DNA of 64,000 nt from Mangrovimonas sp. TPBH4 (GCF_001280505.1 NZ_LBIO01000065.1:1-64000); one strand, 5' to 3'. Shown: positions 16,153 to 25,358, counted from the first letter of the stretch. Numbers and translations are program-made. Notes: a model not told the origin generated them from the sequence alone.

Positions 16153-17563
16153 TCTAGCTTTCCCCATGACAGTAGTATTTGCTGTACTGTTTATTTTTGT
16201 TTTATTAATTGTTTTAATAAAGCGCTACAAACGCTGTCCTTCAGACCGTATCCTAGTAGTTTACGGTAAAGTTGGTGGCGGCCAGTCTGCCAAATGTATT
16301 CATGGTGGTGCAGCCTTTATTCTACCTGTCATTCAAGACTATGAATTTTTAGACCTTACCCCTATTTCTATTGAAGTAAATTTGGTCAATGCCCTTTCAA
16401 AACAAAACATCCGTGTAAACGTGCCATCGCGGTTTACCATTGGAGTATCCACAGAGCCTGGTGTTATGCAAAACGCAGCTGAACGTCTTTTAGGACTAGG
16501 TCTTCAGGATATTCAGGAATTAGCCAAAGAAATCATTTTTGGACAATTGCGTTTGGTTGTGGCTTCCATGGATATTGAAGAAATCAACTCCGACCGTGAT
16601 AAATTCCTTACCAATATTTCACAGAGTGTGGAATCCGAATTAAAGAAAGTAGGTCTAAAACTTATCAACGTAAATATTACAGACATTGTTGACGAGTCTG
16701 GATATATTGAAGCCCTTGGTAAGGAAGCTGCCGCCCACGCAATCAACGCTGCTCGTAAATCGGTTGCAGAGAAAAACAGAGATGGATCCATTGGTGAGGC
16801 CAATGCCGTTCAAGACGAACGTACACAAGTAGCAGCTGCCAATGCACAAGCAGTAGAGGGAGAAAATACGGCCAAAATTGCTGTAGCCAATTCCGATTCC
16901 TTACGTCGCCAACGTGAAGCCGAAGCCGAGCGTGTTGCAATTGCTGCCGAAAAAGTACAGGCTGCCAAAGCTTTGGAAGAGTCTTATGCTGCGGAAAAGG
17001 ATGCTGAAATTGCTAGAGCTGAACGTGAGCGCTCTTCGCAAATGGCTGATATCATTGTTCCAGCCGAAATTGATAAAAACAAAGTTGAAATTGATGCTGA
17101 AGCTGAAGCTGAGATGATTCGTCGAAAAGCCAAGGGTGAAGCTGACGCTATCTTGTTTAAAGCACAAGCCGAAGCTCAAGGACAGTATGAAATCCTTACC
17201 AAACAAGCTGCCGGTATGGAACAAATTGTAAAAGCAGCAGGTAACAACTCTAAAGATGCCGTATTGCTATTAGTTGCAGACAAATTACCGGAGTTGGTTA
17301 GACTACAGGCTGAGGCCATTAAAAACATCAAAATCGATAAGGTTACAGTGTGGGATAATGGAGGTAACAATGCTGAAGGCAAATCCTCTACAGCAAACTT
17401 TTTGTCCGGAATGTACAAATCCGTTCCTCCTTTACAGGAGATGTTCAACATGGCCGGAATGGAACTTCCTGAGTATTTAAAAGGAAAAGATCCAAAACCT
17501 TTAAACGGGTCGGCTCCTGAGGTCACTTCATCTAGGGAAGTAGAAACTACAGAAACTGAATAA
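16121..17563 (+). CDS. Flotillin-family SPFH/band 7 protein
   Basis: A 480-residue flotillin. A single N-terminal membrane segment is followed by YKRCPSDRILVVYGKVGGG, the SPFH domain, and a long Ala/Glu-rich coiled coil (about residues 210-380) typical of scaffold proteins of membrane microdomains. The ATG at 16121 overlaps nfeD by 32 bases; the ATG at 16166 would give a shorter N-terminus starting MTVVFAVLF and avoid the overlap. Both keep the membrane segment. Pairing with NfeD supports the assignment. Confidence 0.9.
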   Translation: MNYHLPLQSFNLAFPMTVVFAVLFIFVLLIVLIKRYKRCPSDRILVVYGKVGGGQSAKCIHGGAAFILPVIQDYEFLDLTPISIEVNLVNALSKQNIRVNVPSRFTIGVSTEPGVMQNAAERLLGLGLQDIQELAKEIIFGQLRLVVASMDIEEINSDRDKFLTNISQSVESELKKVGLKLINVNITDIVDESGYIEALGKEAAAHAINAARKSVAEKNRDGSIGEANAVQDERTQVAAANAQAVEGENTAKIAVANSDSLRRQREAEAERVAIAAEKVQAAKALEESYAAEKDAEIARAERERSSQMADIIVPAEIDKNKVEIDAEAEAEMIRRKAKGEADAILFKAQAEAQGQYEILTKQAAGMEQIVKAAGNNSKDAVLLLVADKLPELVRLQAEAIKNIKIDKVTVWDNGGNNAEGKSSTANFLSGMYKSVPPLQEMFNMAGMELPEYLKGKDPKPLNGSAPEVTSSREVETTETE

Positions 17564-17573
17564 ATTCATCTAT

Positions 17574-17606
17574 AAAAAGAAACCGCTCAATAAGCGGTTT
17601 CTTTTT
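17574..17606. terminator. Bidirectional intrinsic terminator
   Basis: GAAACCGCT (17579-17587) and AGCGGTTTC (17593-17601) form a perfect 9-bp stem flanked by A5 and T5 tracts. It ends the flotillin transcript and could also stop the convergent operon read from the other strand. Confidence 0.85.
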
Positions 17607-17724
17607 ACAATAACAATTTATAATTTCATTTCCAAACTAAGCACCTCCCATAGTTAAACTACAAAAACCTGTACGAAGTACAATTCATGAAAGAGGAAGT
17701 GGCCTCATAAATGTAGCTTTTTTC

Positions 17725-18498
17725 TTAGCTGTCTAACAGCGCTTGTAGGTCACCAGTTAGGTATAGTATTCCCACGTAGATCATTGTGAAGAATATAAAG
17801 AAGACCGAACCTACCAAAAGGAATATCAGAAACCGAAACATAAATTGCCTGAAATTAAGTTGGAACACCCTGATGAGGCAGTATGAAATGTAAATAATCT
17901 GCAAGGGCAGAGTTACCAATAATCCAATGTCATTATAATGAATCCCTAAAGCCGCTAAACCTATGATGACAATAGCACCATAGAGGGAGGTTTGTGATAT
18001 CAGGTATAGATACATGACCACGTGTTCCGTGTAATTGAAGGCCTTGGTGTTATAAAATACAATGCGGGATATCAGGGCGTGAACCGGAATGTAGAACATC
18101 ATTACAAAGGATTGATGTGCCATTATAAAATCCATGTTTTTCTTTTGAAGTTCTTCATTACCACTATGGACCACCGCACCAATTTCAAAAACTTTTGGGA
18201 AAATATGGCTCAGTATAAAATACTGAATTCCTATAACGGTTAGGGCTATGGCAAAATAACTGATAACGTCTACATATTTTTTTCTAACCCCATTGATGTA
18301 ACCAACAATTACATCTTCAGGTGCCCTGAAAAGTGCTATAAAGGTTTGTATAAATTGATTGTCGTAGTTAAGGAAGGTTTCAGTACAATATTCCAAAAGA
18401 TTTTTTAAGGTCAAACGGTTCTTGATGACCTTTCCGCCACAAAGGTTGCAATATGAACTATCCAAAGAAAGCTGTGTATGGCAGTTTTTGCACTCCAT
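17725..18498 (-). CDS. DUF3667-type membrane protein with zinc ribbon
   Basis: A 257-residue protein. Residues 3-20 form a zinc-ribbon with two CxxC-type pairs (CKNCHTQ, CNLCGG), followed by a DUF3667-like segment and about five membrane helices. The family is common in Bacteroidota and its function is unknown. It begins 4 bases after the cdaA stop and closes the folP-lipoprotein-cdaA operon. Confidence 0.75.
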   Translation of the reverse strand: MECKNCHTQLSLDSSYCNLCGGKVIKNRLTLKNLLEYCTETFLNYDNQFIQTFIALFRAPEDVIVGYINGVRKKYVDVISYFAIALTVIGIQYFILSHIFPKVFEIGAVVHSGNEELQKKNMDFIMAHQSFVMMFYIPVHALISRIVFYNTKAFNYTEHVVMYLYLISQTSLYGAIVIIGLAALGIHYNDIGLLVTLPLQIIYISYCLIRVFQLNFRQFMFRFLIFLLVGSVFFIFFTMIYVGILYLTGDLQALLDS

Positions 18499-18502
18499 GG
18501 TG

Positions 18503-19285
18503 TTATGCCAAGTCTCGCTTTAGCATATTAATTAAATCATCAGGATCTTTATACATCACAAACTCCCCATTTTTAACGTAGGAAATCTGTCCAGTTTCCT
18601 CGCTAACCACCAAAGCCAAAGCATCGGTTTTTTCTGTAATACCTATAGCGGCCCTATGGCGTAAACCAAAACGCTGCGGGATATTTTTTTCATTGTTTAC
18701 CGGTAGGATAACCCGTGTAGCCTTTACCACATTGTTTTCAATAATAATAGCGCCATCATGCAGCGGACTATTCTTAAAGAAGATACTCTCAATAATGGGT
18801 TGGGTCACCCCAATACTCATGGAATCTCCGGTTCCTGTTAAAAAATCCAGATTGTTGTTACGTTCTAAGACAATAAGTGCTCCCGTTTGTGAGGTTCCCA
18901 TTTTGATACAGGCATTTACTATGGCAGTAATATCGGTGTTGGTTTCTACTTCATTTTTGAGGAATTTCATTTTACTGAAAATTTTCCGTTTGCCTCCCAA
19001 ATTGGTGGAACCTACCATTAACAAAAATTTCCGGATTTCTGGTTGGAACACCACAATCAAAGCAATAATCCCCACTTTCATAAAGCCATCGAAAATGTTG
19101 TGGAGCATTTTCATATTGAGCAAATCCGTTATCTTCCAAACGGAGTAAATAATCATGATCCCTATGAAAATATTGATGGCCACGGTGCCTTTAACGAGCT
19201 TGTAAACATAGTAAAGTAGGATGGCAACCAAAAAGACGTCGATAAAGTCTACAATACTAAAATCCCAAAATTTTAAGTTATCCAA
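18503..19285 (-). CDS. cdaA: Diadenylate cyclase CdaA (c-di-AMP synthase)
   Basis: A 260-residue membrane-bound diadenylate cyclase. Three N-terminal membrane helices (to about residue 80) precede the DAC domain, which carries the signature motifs LHDGAIII and RHRAAIG. It makes c-di-AMP from two ATP, a second messenger for osmotic and envelope control. It sits downstream of folP and a small lipoprotein gene on the same strand. The CdaR partner of Gram-positives is not seen nearby. Confidence 0.92.
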   Translation of the reverse strand: MDNLKFWDFSIVDFIDVFLVAILLYYVYKLVKGTVAINIFIGIMIIYSVWKITDLLNMKMLHNIFDGFMKVGIIALIVVFQPEIRKFLLMVGSTNLGGKRKIFSKMKFLKNEVETNTDITAIVNACIKMGTSQTGALIVLERNNNLDFLTGTGDSMSIGVTQPIIESIFFKNSPLHDGAIIIENNVVKATRVILPVNNEKNIPQRFGLRHRAAIGITEKTDALALVVSEETGQISYVKNGEFVMYKDPDDLINMLKRDLA

Positions 19286-19320
19286 GGCGTAGGTGTTTTT
19301 GTAAATGTAACAAAATATGA

Positions 19321-19989
19321 TTAATAAATAAACTCTCTGTTGTCTATTGTAACGGAGCCTATTTCAGAACTTGAAAGTATGGATTTTAAAGAGATATAGT
19401 CCTGAAAAGTGTTGTGTTTGTCAATTACCAATGTTATAGTTCTTGGTGTGTTTTGTATTGACAAGGAATTTTCCAAAGTACGTATGAGCTGTTCCAAATT
19501 TGTTTGTAAAACATCTGTATCTGAACTTAGAATTTCGATATGTTCTGGGTTGTGGAATTTCAGCAAAGACATCTTTTGCGTTGCAGTGCTATCAGGTATC
19601 ATTGGGGCAATGGTATCGTAAACTACTTCGGTGAATTCCAAAAAGCCTAGGTTTTGGATGCTGGTATCATTACAAGTGAAATAGTTCTTGGCATTTTCAT
19701 TTTTATGAAGCTCTGCATTACGCTTTTTGTCTTGTAAAAACATGATTTTGGGCATGGCCTGGTCCAAGGTCAATCGCTTATCTACATTTATGAGCCAATT
19801 GGTGGTGCTGATCAAATTTTTGCGGTTCAGTTCGATACTGTCGGGCAAAGTTTCATCATAAAAAAGGTAAGCGGCAGACACATCATGAATTTTTGTGATG
19901 GAGGCATGTTCAATTTCCGGTAACATAACCAGTTTGTCATTGCCACAAGACAAGCATAGCAAAACGATAAGCAAGCTGAAATATTTCAT
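19321..19989 (-). CDS. Hypothetical lipoprotein between folP and cdaA
   Basis: A 222-residue protein with a lipoprotein signal (LLIVLLCLSCGND), so probably membrane-anchored in the periplasm or outer membrane. It contains no recognised domain. The C-terminal half (DVLQTNLEQLIRTLENS, TLVIDKHNTFQDYISLK) resembles the periplasmic half of biopolymer-transport (ExbD-like) proteins, but weakly. It is 7 bases after folP and 35 before cdaA, so co-expression is likely. Confidence 0.65.
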   Translation of the reverse strand: MKYFSLLIVLLCLSCGNDKLVMLPEIEHASITKIHDVSAAYLFYDETLPDSIELNRKNLISTTNWLINVDKRLTLDQAMPKIMFLQDKKRNAELHKNENAKNYFTCNDTSIQNLGFLEFTEVVYDTIAPMIPDSTATQKMSLLKFHNPEHIEILSSDTDVLQTNLEQLIRTLENSLSIQNTPRTITLVIDKHNTFQDYISLKSILSSSEIGSVTIDNREFIY

Positions 19990-19996
19990 GTTGAGA

Positions 19997-20821
19997 TTAA
20001 GAGTTTAGTTGATTAAAAAGTTGCACACATTCCATAGCTTCCTTGACATCATGTACACGCAAAATGGAAGCGCCTTTTTGTAGGACAATGGTGTTTAAAA
20101 CCGTTGTGCCATTTAAAGCGTGTTCAGGAGTGGTGTCCAAAACTTTGTAAATCATCGATTTTCTGGAGATGCCTACCAAAAACGGAATGTCCAAGTTTTT
20201 AAAAAGCTCCATATGTTGTAGCAGTTCGTAATTTTGGGCTAAGGTTTTGGAAAACCCAAAGCCAGGATCGGCAATAAGGTCGTGGATGCCCAAAGCTCTA
20301 GCGGCAGCCATACGCTCTGCAAAATAGAACAAAATATCCTTGGTTAGGTTTTCATATAGGGTATGCTGTTGCATGGTTTGTGGCGTCCCTCTCATATGCA
20401 TCATGATATATGGCACATGAAGTTTAGCCACAGTGGACAACATGTTCTCATCCAATAGACCCGCTGAAATATCATTGACCAAGGCAGCCCCTGCTTCAAT
20501 ACAGTTTTTGGCCACTTCGCTTCTAAAGGTATCTATGGAAATCAAAGTATCTGGGAATTCCTTTAAAATCAATTCCACAATGGGAACACTGCGTTGCAGT
20601 TCTTCGGCTTCGGAAACATGTTCGGCATTGGGACGCGAACTATAAGCTCCCAAGTCGATAAATGTGGCGCCATCCTCAAGCATGGAGGCCACTTTGTCCA
20701 AAATATCCTTTTCATTTTTGTAGCTGCCACCATCGTAAAAAGAGTCGGGGGTCACGTTTAAAATCCCCATTACTTTTGGGATTGAAAGCTCTACAAGTTG
20801 TCCTTTGCAATTTATGGTCAT
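19997..20821 (-). CDS. folP: Dihydropteroate synthase
   Basis: A 274-residue enzyme that joins para-aminobenzoate to the pterin pyrophosphate in folate synthesis, the sulfonamide target. Motifs in order are VMGILNVTPDSFYDGG, FIDLGAYSSRPNA, SIDTFRSEVA, NDISAG, DPGFGFSKT and GISRKSM. It is first in a four-gene operon with a lipoprotein, cdaA and a DUF3667 protein. On the minus strand TAATTTTG at 20853-20846 is a likely -7 element. Confidence 0.96.
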   Translation of the reverse strand: MTINCKGQLVELSIPKVMGILNVTPDSFYDGGSYKNEKDILDKVASMLEDGATFIDLGAYSSRPNAEHVSEAEELQRSVPIVELILKEFPDTLISIDTFRSEVAKNCIEAGAALVNDISAGLLDENMLSTVAKLHVPYIMMHMRGTPQTMQQHTLYENLTKDILFYFAERMAAARALGIHDLIADPGFGFSKTLAQNYELLQHMELFKNLDIPFLVGISRKSMIYKVLDTTPEHALNGTTVLNTIVLQKGASILRVHDVKEAMECVQLFNQLNS

Positions 20822-20845
20822 GTTTTTTTAGGAAGAATGAAGTGT

Positions 20846-20940
20846 CAAAATTAAGGCGCTTATTCGAGAAAAAAGAAAATCCCAATACATTTTTGGACAT
20901 CGCCCAAACTTTAAACCTTAAACTTTGATGTTTAAAGTTT
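20846..20940. promoter_or_regulatory. Divergent promoter region with an 11-bp inverted repeat
   Basis: Between folP and the DUF1599 gene, TAATTTTG (minus strand, 20853-20846) can serve folP. AAACTTTAAAC (20906-20916) and GTTTAAAGTTT (20930-20940) form a perfect inverted repeat with a 13-base loop that itself contains another AAACTTT. This may be an operator, or a hairpin in the leader of the rightward operon 26 bases before its start codon. Confidence 0.4.
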
Positions 20941-20966
20941 TTTATGCGAAATTTACGGAAAATTAA

Positions 20967-21512
20967 ATGTATTCAATGCAAGAAACTTCAAAACAATACG
21001 ATGAAGTCATTGCCACCTGTAGAGCCCTTTTTATCAATAAAATGAAAGATTATGGGAGCGCGTGGCGCATTTTAAGACTTCCTTCCCTAACAGACCAAAT
21101 TTTTATAAAAGCCCAACGCATTCGCGGATTACAGGAAAACGACGTAAGAAAGATTGATGAAGATGAAACCAGTGAATTCATTGGAATTATCAACTATTGC
21201 ACCATGGCTTTGATTCAATTGGAGAAGGGTGTGGTTGAAAAACCAGATATGTCTGTTGAGGAAGCCACCAAATTGTATGATGAAAAGATTGCTTTGACCA
21301 AACAACTCATGATGGACAAAAACCATGATTACGGTGAGGCTTGGAGAGACATGCGTGTGAGCAGCCTTACGGATTTGATCCTTCAAAAATTACTTCGCGT
21401 AAAAGAGATTGAAAACAACAAGGGCAAAACGCTGGTGAGTGAGGGGATTGATGCCAATTATCAGGATATGATCAACTACTCTGTATTTGCCATGATTCAT
21501 TTAACCCAATAA
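20967..21512 (+). CDS. DUF1599 protein (two nucleotide-modification-associated domains)
   Basis: A 181-residue protein made of two tandem copies of the same domain (about 7-85 and 100-180). Compare KMKDYGSAWRILRLPSLTDQ with KNHDYGEAWRDMRVSSLTDL. Pfam calls this family nucleotide modification associated domain 1; the cellular role in Bacteroidota is not established. It is first in an operon with the DoxX gene (7-base gap), the permease and tlpA, and divergent from folP. The start may be Met1 or Met4. Confidence 0.85.
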   Translation: MYSMQETSKQYDEVIATCRALFINKMKDYGSAWRILRLPSLTDQIFIKAQRIRGLQENDVRKIDEDETSEFIGIINYCTMALIQLEKGVVEKPDMSVEEATKLYDEKIALTKQLMMDKNHDYGEAWRDMRVSSLTDLILQKLLRVKEIENNKGKTLVSEGIDANYQDMINYSVFAMIHLTQ

Positions 21513-21519
21513 GCTTTTT

Positions 21520-22836
21520 ATGAAATTTATAGTAAACATTTGCCGTCTCTTGGTAGGGGCACTTTTTATTTTTTCAGGATTTATAAAATTGAACGACCCA
21601 CTAGGGTTTTCCTACAAGCTTCAAGAGTACTTTAGCTACGACGTATTGAATATCCCTTCCTTGGAGCCTTATGCCTTGGGGATTTCGGTATTCGTTGTGA
21701 TTTTTGAAGTGGTTTTGGGAGTGTTCCTTTTGGTGGGATACAAACCTAAATTCACCGTATGGAGTTTGCTGGGGATGATTGTGTTCTTCACATTCCTGAC
21801 CTTCTATTCGGCGTATTTTGATAAGGTGAAAGACTGTGGTTGTTTTGGAGATGCCATCAAATTAACCCCATGGGAATCTTTTACAAAAGACGTGATTTTG
21901 TTGGTGCTGATATTGGTGCTATTCTTCAATGTTAGGTATATCAAGCCAATCTTCAGTAAGTTGGGAGTGACCATGGTATCTCTATTGAGCTTTATTGTGT
22001 GTATGTGGTTTGCCTACCATGTGCTGATGCATTTGCCTGCTATCGATTTTAGGGCCTACAGTATAGGAAGTAATATTAAGGAAAAAATGAGTATTCCTGA
22101 AGGGGCCAAAGAGCCTGTAATGGAATGGAAATGGTTGTTTAAGGTGAATGGTGAAGAAAAAGAGTTTGTGACCAACGGAAGCTACCCAAGTGTAGACGGG
22201 GAATACATCAGTGTAGAAACAACGGTAATAGAGCCTGGTTATGAACCTACGATTTTGGATTTTTCCATTGAGTCCGAAGATGATGACTTCACGACACATT
22301 TTCTTGAAGAAGAGCATTTGGTAATGGTGGTGAGTTATAGCTTGGAAAGTGCCGAAAAAGATGGATTAAATGCTCTAAAAACAATTACGGATCAGGCTAT
22401 TGAAAATGGGTATACAGTAATTGGATTATCTGCCTCTGGAACTCCTGTTAAGCAGAAAATAAAGGAAGACTATAAATTAGATTTCGACTTTTATTTATGT
22501 GATGAAAAGGTGTTGAAAACGATTGTGCGTTCCAATCCTGGAGTATTGGTATTGGAAAAAGGGACCATCATGCAGAAAGTACATTGGAATGATGTTGATG
22601 ATTTAGACCTTCCTAAAGTAGCCCGCAAACCAGAACCTAAGGTTGAAAAAGTAGAGGAGCACATTGTGTATTTTATCAATGATGAACGTGCTACCAAAGA
22701 GGCTATAGAGGCATTGGACTCTACTATGATTGAACAAATGAAAGTTATCAAAGACAGTACTTTGTTAAGAGAACTTGAGTTGGAAGCTGATGAACAAGCC
22801 ACAGGTGTTATAAAAGTGACACTTAAAGACAACTAG
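21520..22836 (+). CDS. DoxX-family membrane protein, BT_3928 type
   Basis: A 438-residue protein. Four or more membrane helices fill residues 1-175, with FSGFIKLNDPLGFSYKLQEYF and the paired cysteines in VKDCGCFGDAIKLTPWESF that are typical of the BT_3928 group. A soluble C-terminal part (about 255-375: LVMVVSYSLESAEKDG, VIGLSASG) has a thioredoxin-like layout without a CxxC. A redox or quinone-linked membrane role is plausible given the DoxX fold and the downstream thioredoxin gene. Confidence 0.85.
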   Translation: MKFIVNICRLLVGALFIFSGFIKLNDPLGFSYKLQEYFSYDVLNIPSLEPYALGISVFVVIFEVVLGVFLLVGYKPKFTVWSLLGMIVFFTFLTFYSAYFDKVKDCGCFGDAIKLTPWESFTKDVILLVLILVLFFNVRYIKPIFSKLGVTMVSLLSFIVCMWFAYHVLMHLPAIDFRAYSIGSNIKEKMSIPEGAKEPVMEWKWLFKVNGEEKEFVTNGSYPSVDGEYISVETTVIEPGYEPTILDFSIESEDDDFTTHFLEEEHLVMVVSYSLESAEKDGLNALKTITDQAIENGYTVIGLSASGTPVKQKIKEDYKLDFDFYLCDEKVLKTIVRSNPGVLVLEKGTIMQKVHWNDVDDLDLPKVARKPEPKVEKVEEHIVYFINDERATKEAIEALDSTMIEQMKVIKDSTLLRELELEADEQATGVIKVTLKDN

Positions 22837-22840
22837 CTGC

Positions 22841-23917
22841 TTGGTCAATTATCTGTTAAATAAAATATGGTATGCGCTGCTCACTTTGTTTGGAGTAGTG
22901 ACGGTTATTTTCTTTTTATTTAATGTATTGCCGGGCGATCCTGCTCAAATGATGTTGGGGCAAAATGAAGATAGTAAGCAATTGGCGGCCGTTAAGGCAA
23001 AATACGGTTTTGATAAGCCTATTTCAACCCAATATGCTTACTATTTAAACGATTTGTCTCCTTTGTCTTTCCATTCTACAAACCCTAATGATTATACTTT
23101 TTTAAGGTCTGGGAAATATTCTGCGATGAGACTTTTTGAAATCGGGAAGACCAATATTGTTTTAAAACTGCCTTATTTACGGGAGTCCTTTACCAAGCAA
23201 GGGAAAGAAGTCAGTCAAGTGATTGCAGAAACCCTTCCCAATACGTTTGTATTGGCTATTTCATCCATAATCATCGCCATTGGTGTGGGGATATTTTTAG
23301 GAATAGTATCGGCTCTTTGCAAGGACCAATGGTTGGACAAGATCATTCAGGTGTTGAGTACTTTGGGAATGAGTGTGCCTTCTTTTTTCAGTGCCATTCT
23401 GTTTGCGTGGTTTTTTGGGTTTGTATTGCACAAATACACCCATTTGGAAATGACCGGAAGCCTATATGAAATGGACGATTTTGGGGAAGGTATCCACATA
23501 AAATGGAAAAACTTGATATTGCCTTCCATTGTGTTGGGGATTCGTCCGTTGGCAGTGGTTATTCAATTGATGCGAAATTCCTTGTTGGAGGTATTTAACC
23601 AAGATTATATCAGAACTGCAAAAGCCAAAGGGCTGAGTGAATTTCAAATTATAAAAAAACATGCCCTTAAAAATGCCATGAACCCTGTGGTAACGGCCAT
23701 TTCGGGTTGGTTTGCCTCTATGTTGGCAGGCGCTGTTTTTGTGGAATACATCTTCGGTTGGAACGGTTTGGGTAAGGAAATCGTGAACGCCTTAAACACT
23801 TTGGATCTTCCCGTCATTATGGGTTCGGTGTTGATTATTGCCACCCTCTTCGTAATTATTAATATTTTTGTAGATATTATTTATGCTTGGCTCGATCCCA
23901 AAATAAAATTGGAATAG
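22841..23917 (+). CDS. DppB/OppB-type ABC transporter permease, orphan
   Basis: A 358-residue inner-membrane permease. The N-terminus (LLNKIWYALLTLFGVVTVIFFLF, then LPGDPAQMM) and the EAA loop (DYIRTAKAKGLSEFQIIKKHALKNA) are typical of peptide and nickel importers. No ATG fits; the frame starts with TTG five bases after the DoxX stop, and that start gives the usual N-terminus. No partner permease, ATPase or binding protein lies nearby, so it must use subunits encoded elsewhere or have another role. Confidence 0.85.
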   Translation: MVNYLLNKIWYALLTLFGVVTVIFFLFNVLPGDPAQMMLGQNEDSKQLAAVKAKYGFDKPISTQYAYYLNDLSPLSFHSTNPNDYTFLRSGKYSAMRLFEIGKTNIVLKLPYLRESFTKQGKEVSQVIAETLPNTFVLAISSIIIAIGVGIFLGIVSALCKDQWLDKIIQVLSTLGMSVPSFFSAILFAWFFGFVLHKYTHLEMTGSLYEMDDFGEGIHIKWKNLILPSIVLGIRPLAVVIQLMRNSLLEVFNQDYIRTAKAKGLSEFQIIKKHALKNAMNPVVTAISGWFASMLAGAVFVEYIFGWNGLGKEIVNALNTLDLPVIMGSVLIIATLFVIINIFVDIIYAWLDPKIKLE

Positions 23918-23943
23918 GGTCTGGACAGGAAAATAGGGGTGTT

Positions 23944-24435
23944 ATGAAATCAATAAAAGTTTTAGTCCTTCTTCTTTTCGTTTGCATTGGCTGTAAAGCC
24001 CAAGAAGTCCCTACCACATTCTCCGAAGCCGCTTTAAAGGATACTTTTACAAACCTTGACGGACAGCAAATCTCATTTCAGCAGATATCGTCTAAATACC
24101 AAGGCAAAACCATTTTGATAGATGTCTGGGCTTCATGGTGCAAGGATTGTTTACAAGGTTTGCCCAAGGTGAAGAGTTTGCAGGAACAGGAAAAAAATGT
24201 GGTTTACTTATTTTTATCATTGGATAGGTCTATCGAATCCTGGAAATTTGCAATAGAAAAATATGGAATTGCTGGAGAGCATTATTATATGCAATCCGGA
24301 AGAAAGGGAGATTTTGGCAGTTTTGCCAATCTGGATTGGATTCCAAGATACATGGTGGTGTCGCCAGAAGGGACTATCAGCCTGTTTCGTGCAGTAAAAG
24401 CAGACGACCCCATGATTATTGAAGCATTGAAATAA
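23944..24435 (+). CDS. TlpA-like thioredoxin-fold lipoprotein
   Basis: About 163 residues. A lipoprotein signal (LVLLLFVCIGCKAQ) precedes a TlpA/ResA-type domain with the active-site motif VWASWCKDC. It probably acts as a periplasmic thiol-disulfide reductant. The ATG at 23944 is chosen because it begins the signal peptide; an earlier in-frame ATG would overlap the permease gene by 31 bases and hide the signal. It follows the permease in the DUF1599-DoxX operon. Confidence 0.88.
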   Translation: MKSIKVLVLLLFVCIGCKAQEVPTTFSEAALKDTFTNLDGQQISFQQISSKYQGKTILIDVWASWCKDCLQGLPKVKSLQEQEKNVVYLFLSLDRSIESWKFAIEKYGIAGEHYYMQSGRKGDFGSFANLDWIPRYMVVSPEGTISLFRAVKADDPMIIEALK

Positions 24436-24484
24436 AACAAAAGTTTAATTAATAAAAGTCCTTCAGCAGAAGGTGAGCATTAAA

Positions 24485-25234
24485 ATGAGAAAACATATTG
24501 TAGCAGGAAACTGGAAAATGAACAATGATTTGTCCATGACAGAAACATTGATTTCTGAACTGAAAAAACAAACAATTACATCGGATGCTGAAGTGATGAT
24601 TGCACCCGTATTTACCAACCTTTGGCCTGCTTACCAAGCCTTGAAGGATAGTGATATTGAAGTGGTTGCCCAAAACATGCACTTTGCGGAAAGTGGTGCT
24701 TACACAGGAGAAGTAAGTGCAACTATGTTAAAAAGTGTGGGCGTAAAAACAGTGATTTTGGGTCACAGCGAGCGTAGAGAGTACTTTAACGAAACGGACG
24801 AACTATTAGCTAAAAAGGTAGATGCCGCTTTAGCAAACGACATGCGTGTTATTTTCTGTTTTGGTGAAGAGTTGGCAGAAAGAAAAGCGGGCAAAGAGCA
24901 AGAGGTTGTAGGTTCTCAAATTGCCAATGCATTATTCCATTTGGATGCTTCGGCTTTTAAACATATTATTTTGGCCTATGAACCTGTTTGGGCCATTGGT
25001 ACAGGAGAAACCGCTTCACCAGAACAAGCTCAAGATATGCACGCGTTTATCAGAAAGACTTTGGCTGACAAATATGGAGCTGAAGTCGCCGATGAGGTTT
25101 CCATTTTATATGGTGGAAGTGTAAAGCCAGCCAATGCTCAGGAAATTTTCTCTAAACCAGATGTTGATGGTGGATTAATTGGAGGCGCTTCTTTAAAGGC
25201 CGATGATTTCTTTGCTATAGTAAATGCTTTCTAA
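24485..25234 (+). CDS. tpiA: Triosephosphate isomerase
   Basis: A glycolytic enzyme of 249 residues, the usual length. Motifs are HIVAGNWKMN with the catalytic Lys, ILGHSERREYF with the catalytic His, AYEPVWAIGTG with the catalytic Glu, and ILYGGSVKPANA for phosphate binding. The ATG at 24485 is preferred over the in-frame GTG at 24473 because MRKHIVAGNWKMN is the normal N-terminus. It is 49 bases after tlpA and is followed by a clear terminator. Confidence 0.97.
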   Translation: MRKHIVAGNWKMNNDLSMTETLISELKKQTITSDAEVMIAPVFTNLWPAYQALKDSDIEVVAQNMHFAESGAYTGEVSATMLKSVGVKTVILGHSERREYFNETDELLAKKVDAALANDMRVIFCFGEELAERKAGKEQEVVGSQIANALFHLDASAFKHIILAYEPVWAIGTGETASPEQAQDMHAFIRKTLADKYGAEVADEVSILYGGSVKPANAQEIFSKPDVDGGLIGGASLKADDFFAIVNAF

Positions 25235-25260
25235 GTTTAGGCTTTCCATATAAAATAACA

Positions 25261-25297
25261 ATCCCATAGTCGATAATACAGCTATGGGATTTTTTTA
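25261..25297 (+). terminator. Intrinsic terminator after tpiA
   Basis: ATCCCATAG (25261-25269) pairs with CTATGGGAT (25282-25290) and is followed by seven T residues. An in-frame ATG for the next gene lies inside this hairpin, which argues that the real prmA start is farther downstream. Confidence 0.88.
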
Positions 25298-25315
25298 TGA
25301 AAACGTTAAAAAGTG

Positions 25316-25344
25316 TTGTGGCTATGCTAGGTTTCCTAAATTTG
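25316..25344 (+). promoter_or_regulatory. Promoter of prmA
   Basis: TTG at 25316-25318 and TAAATTTG at 25337-25344, spaced 18 bases, fit the Bacteroidota -33/-7 consensus. The predicted transcript starts about ten bases before the prmA ATG at 25359. Confidence 0.65.
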
Positions 25345-25358
25345 CAAAAACTTTAACT

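Noticed and set aside
16121..16165. Possible frameshift between nfeD and the flotillin gene
   Set aside because: Both proteins are complete for their families; the overlap reflects an alternative start codon, not a broken gene.
24473..24484. GTG start adding four residues to TpiA
   Set aside because: The ATG at 24485 gives the conserved MRKHIVAGNWKMN start.
25284..25358. N-terminal extension of prmA from an upstream ATG
   Set aside because: The ATG lies inside the tpiA terminator and upstream of the prmA promoter; MSEIYIGYEF at 25359 is the family-like start.
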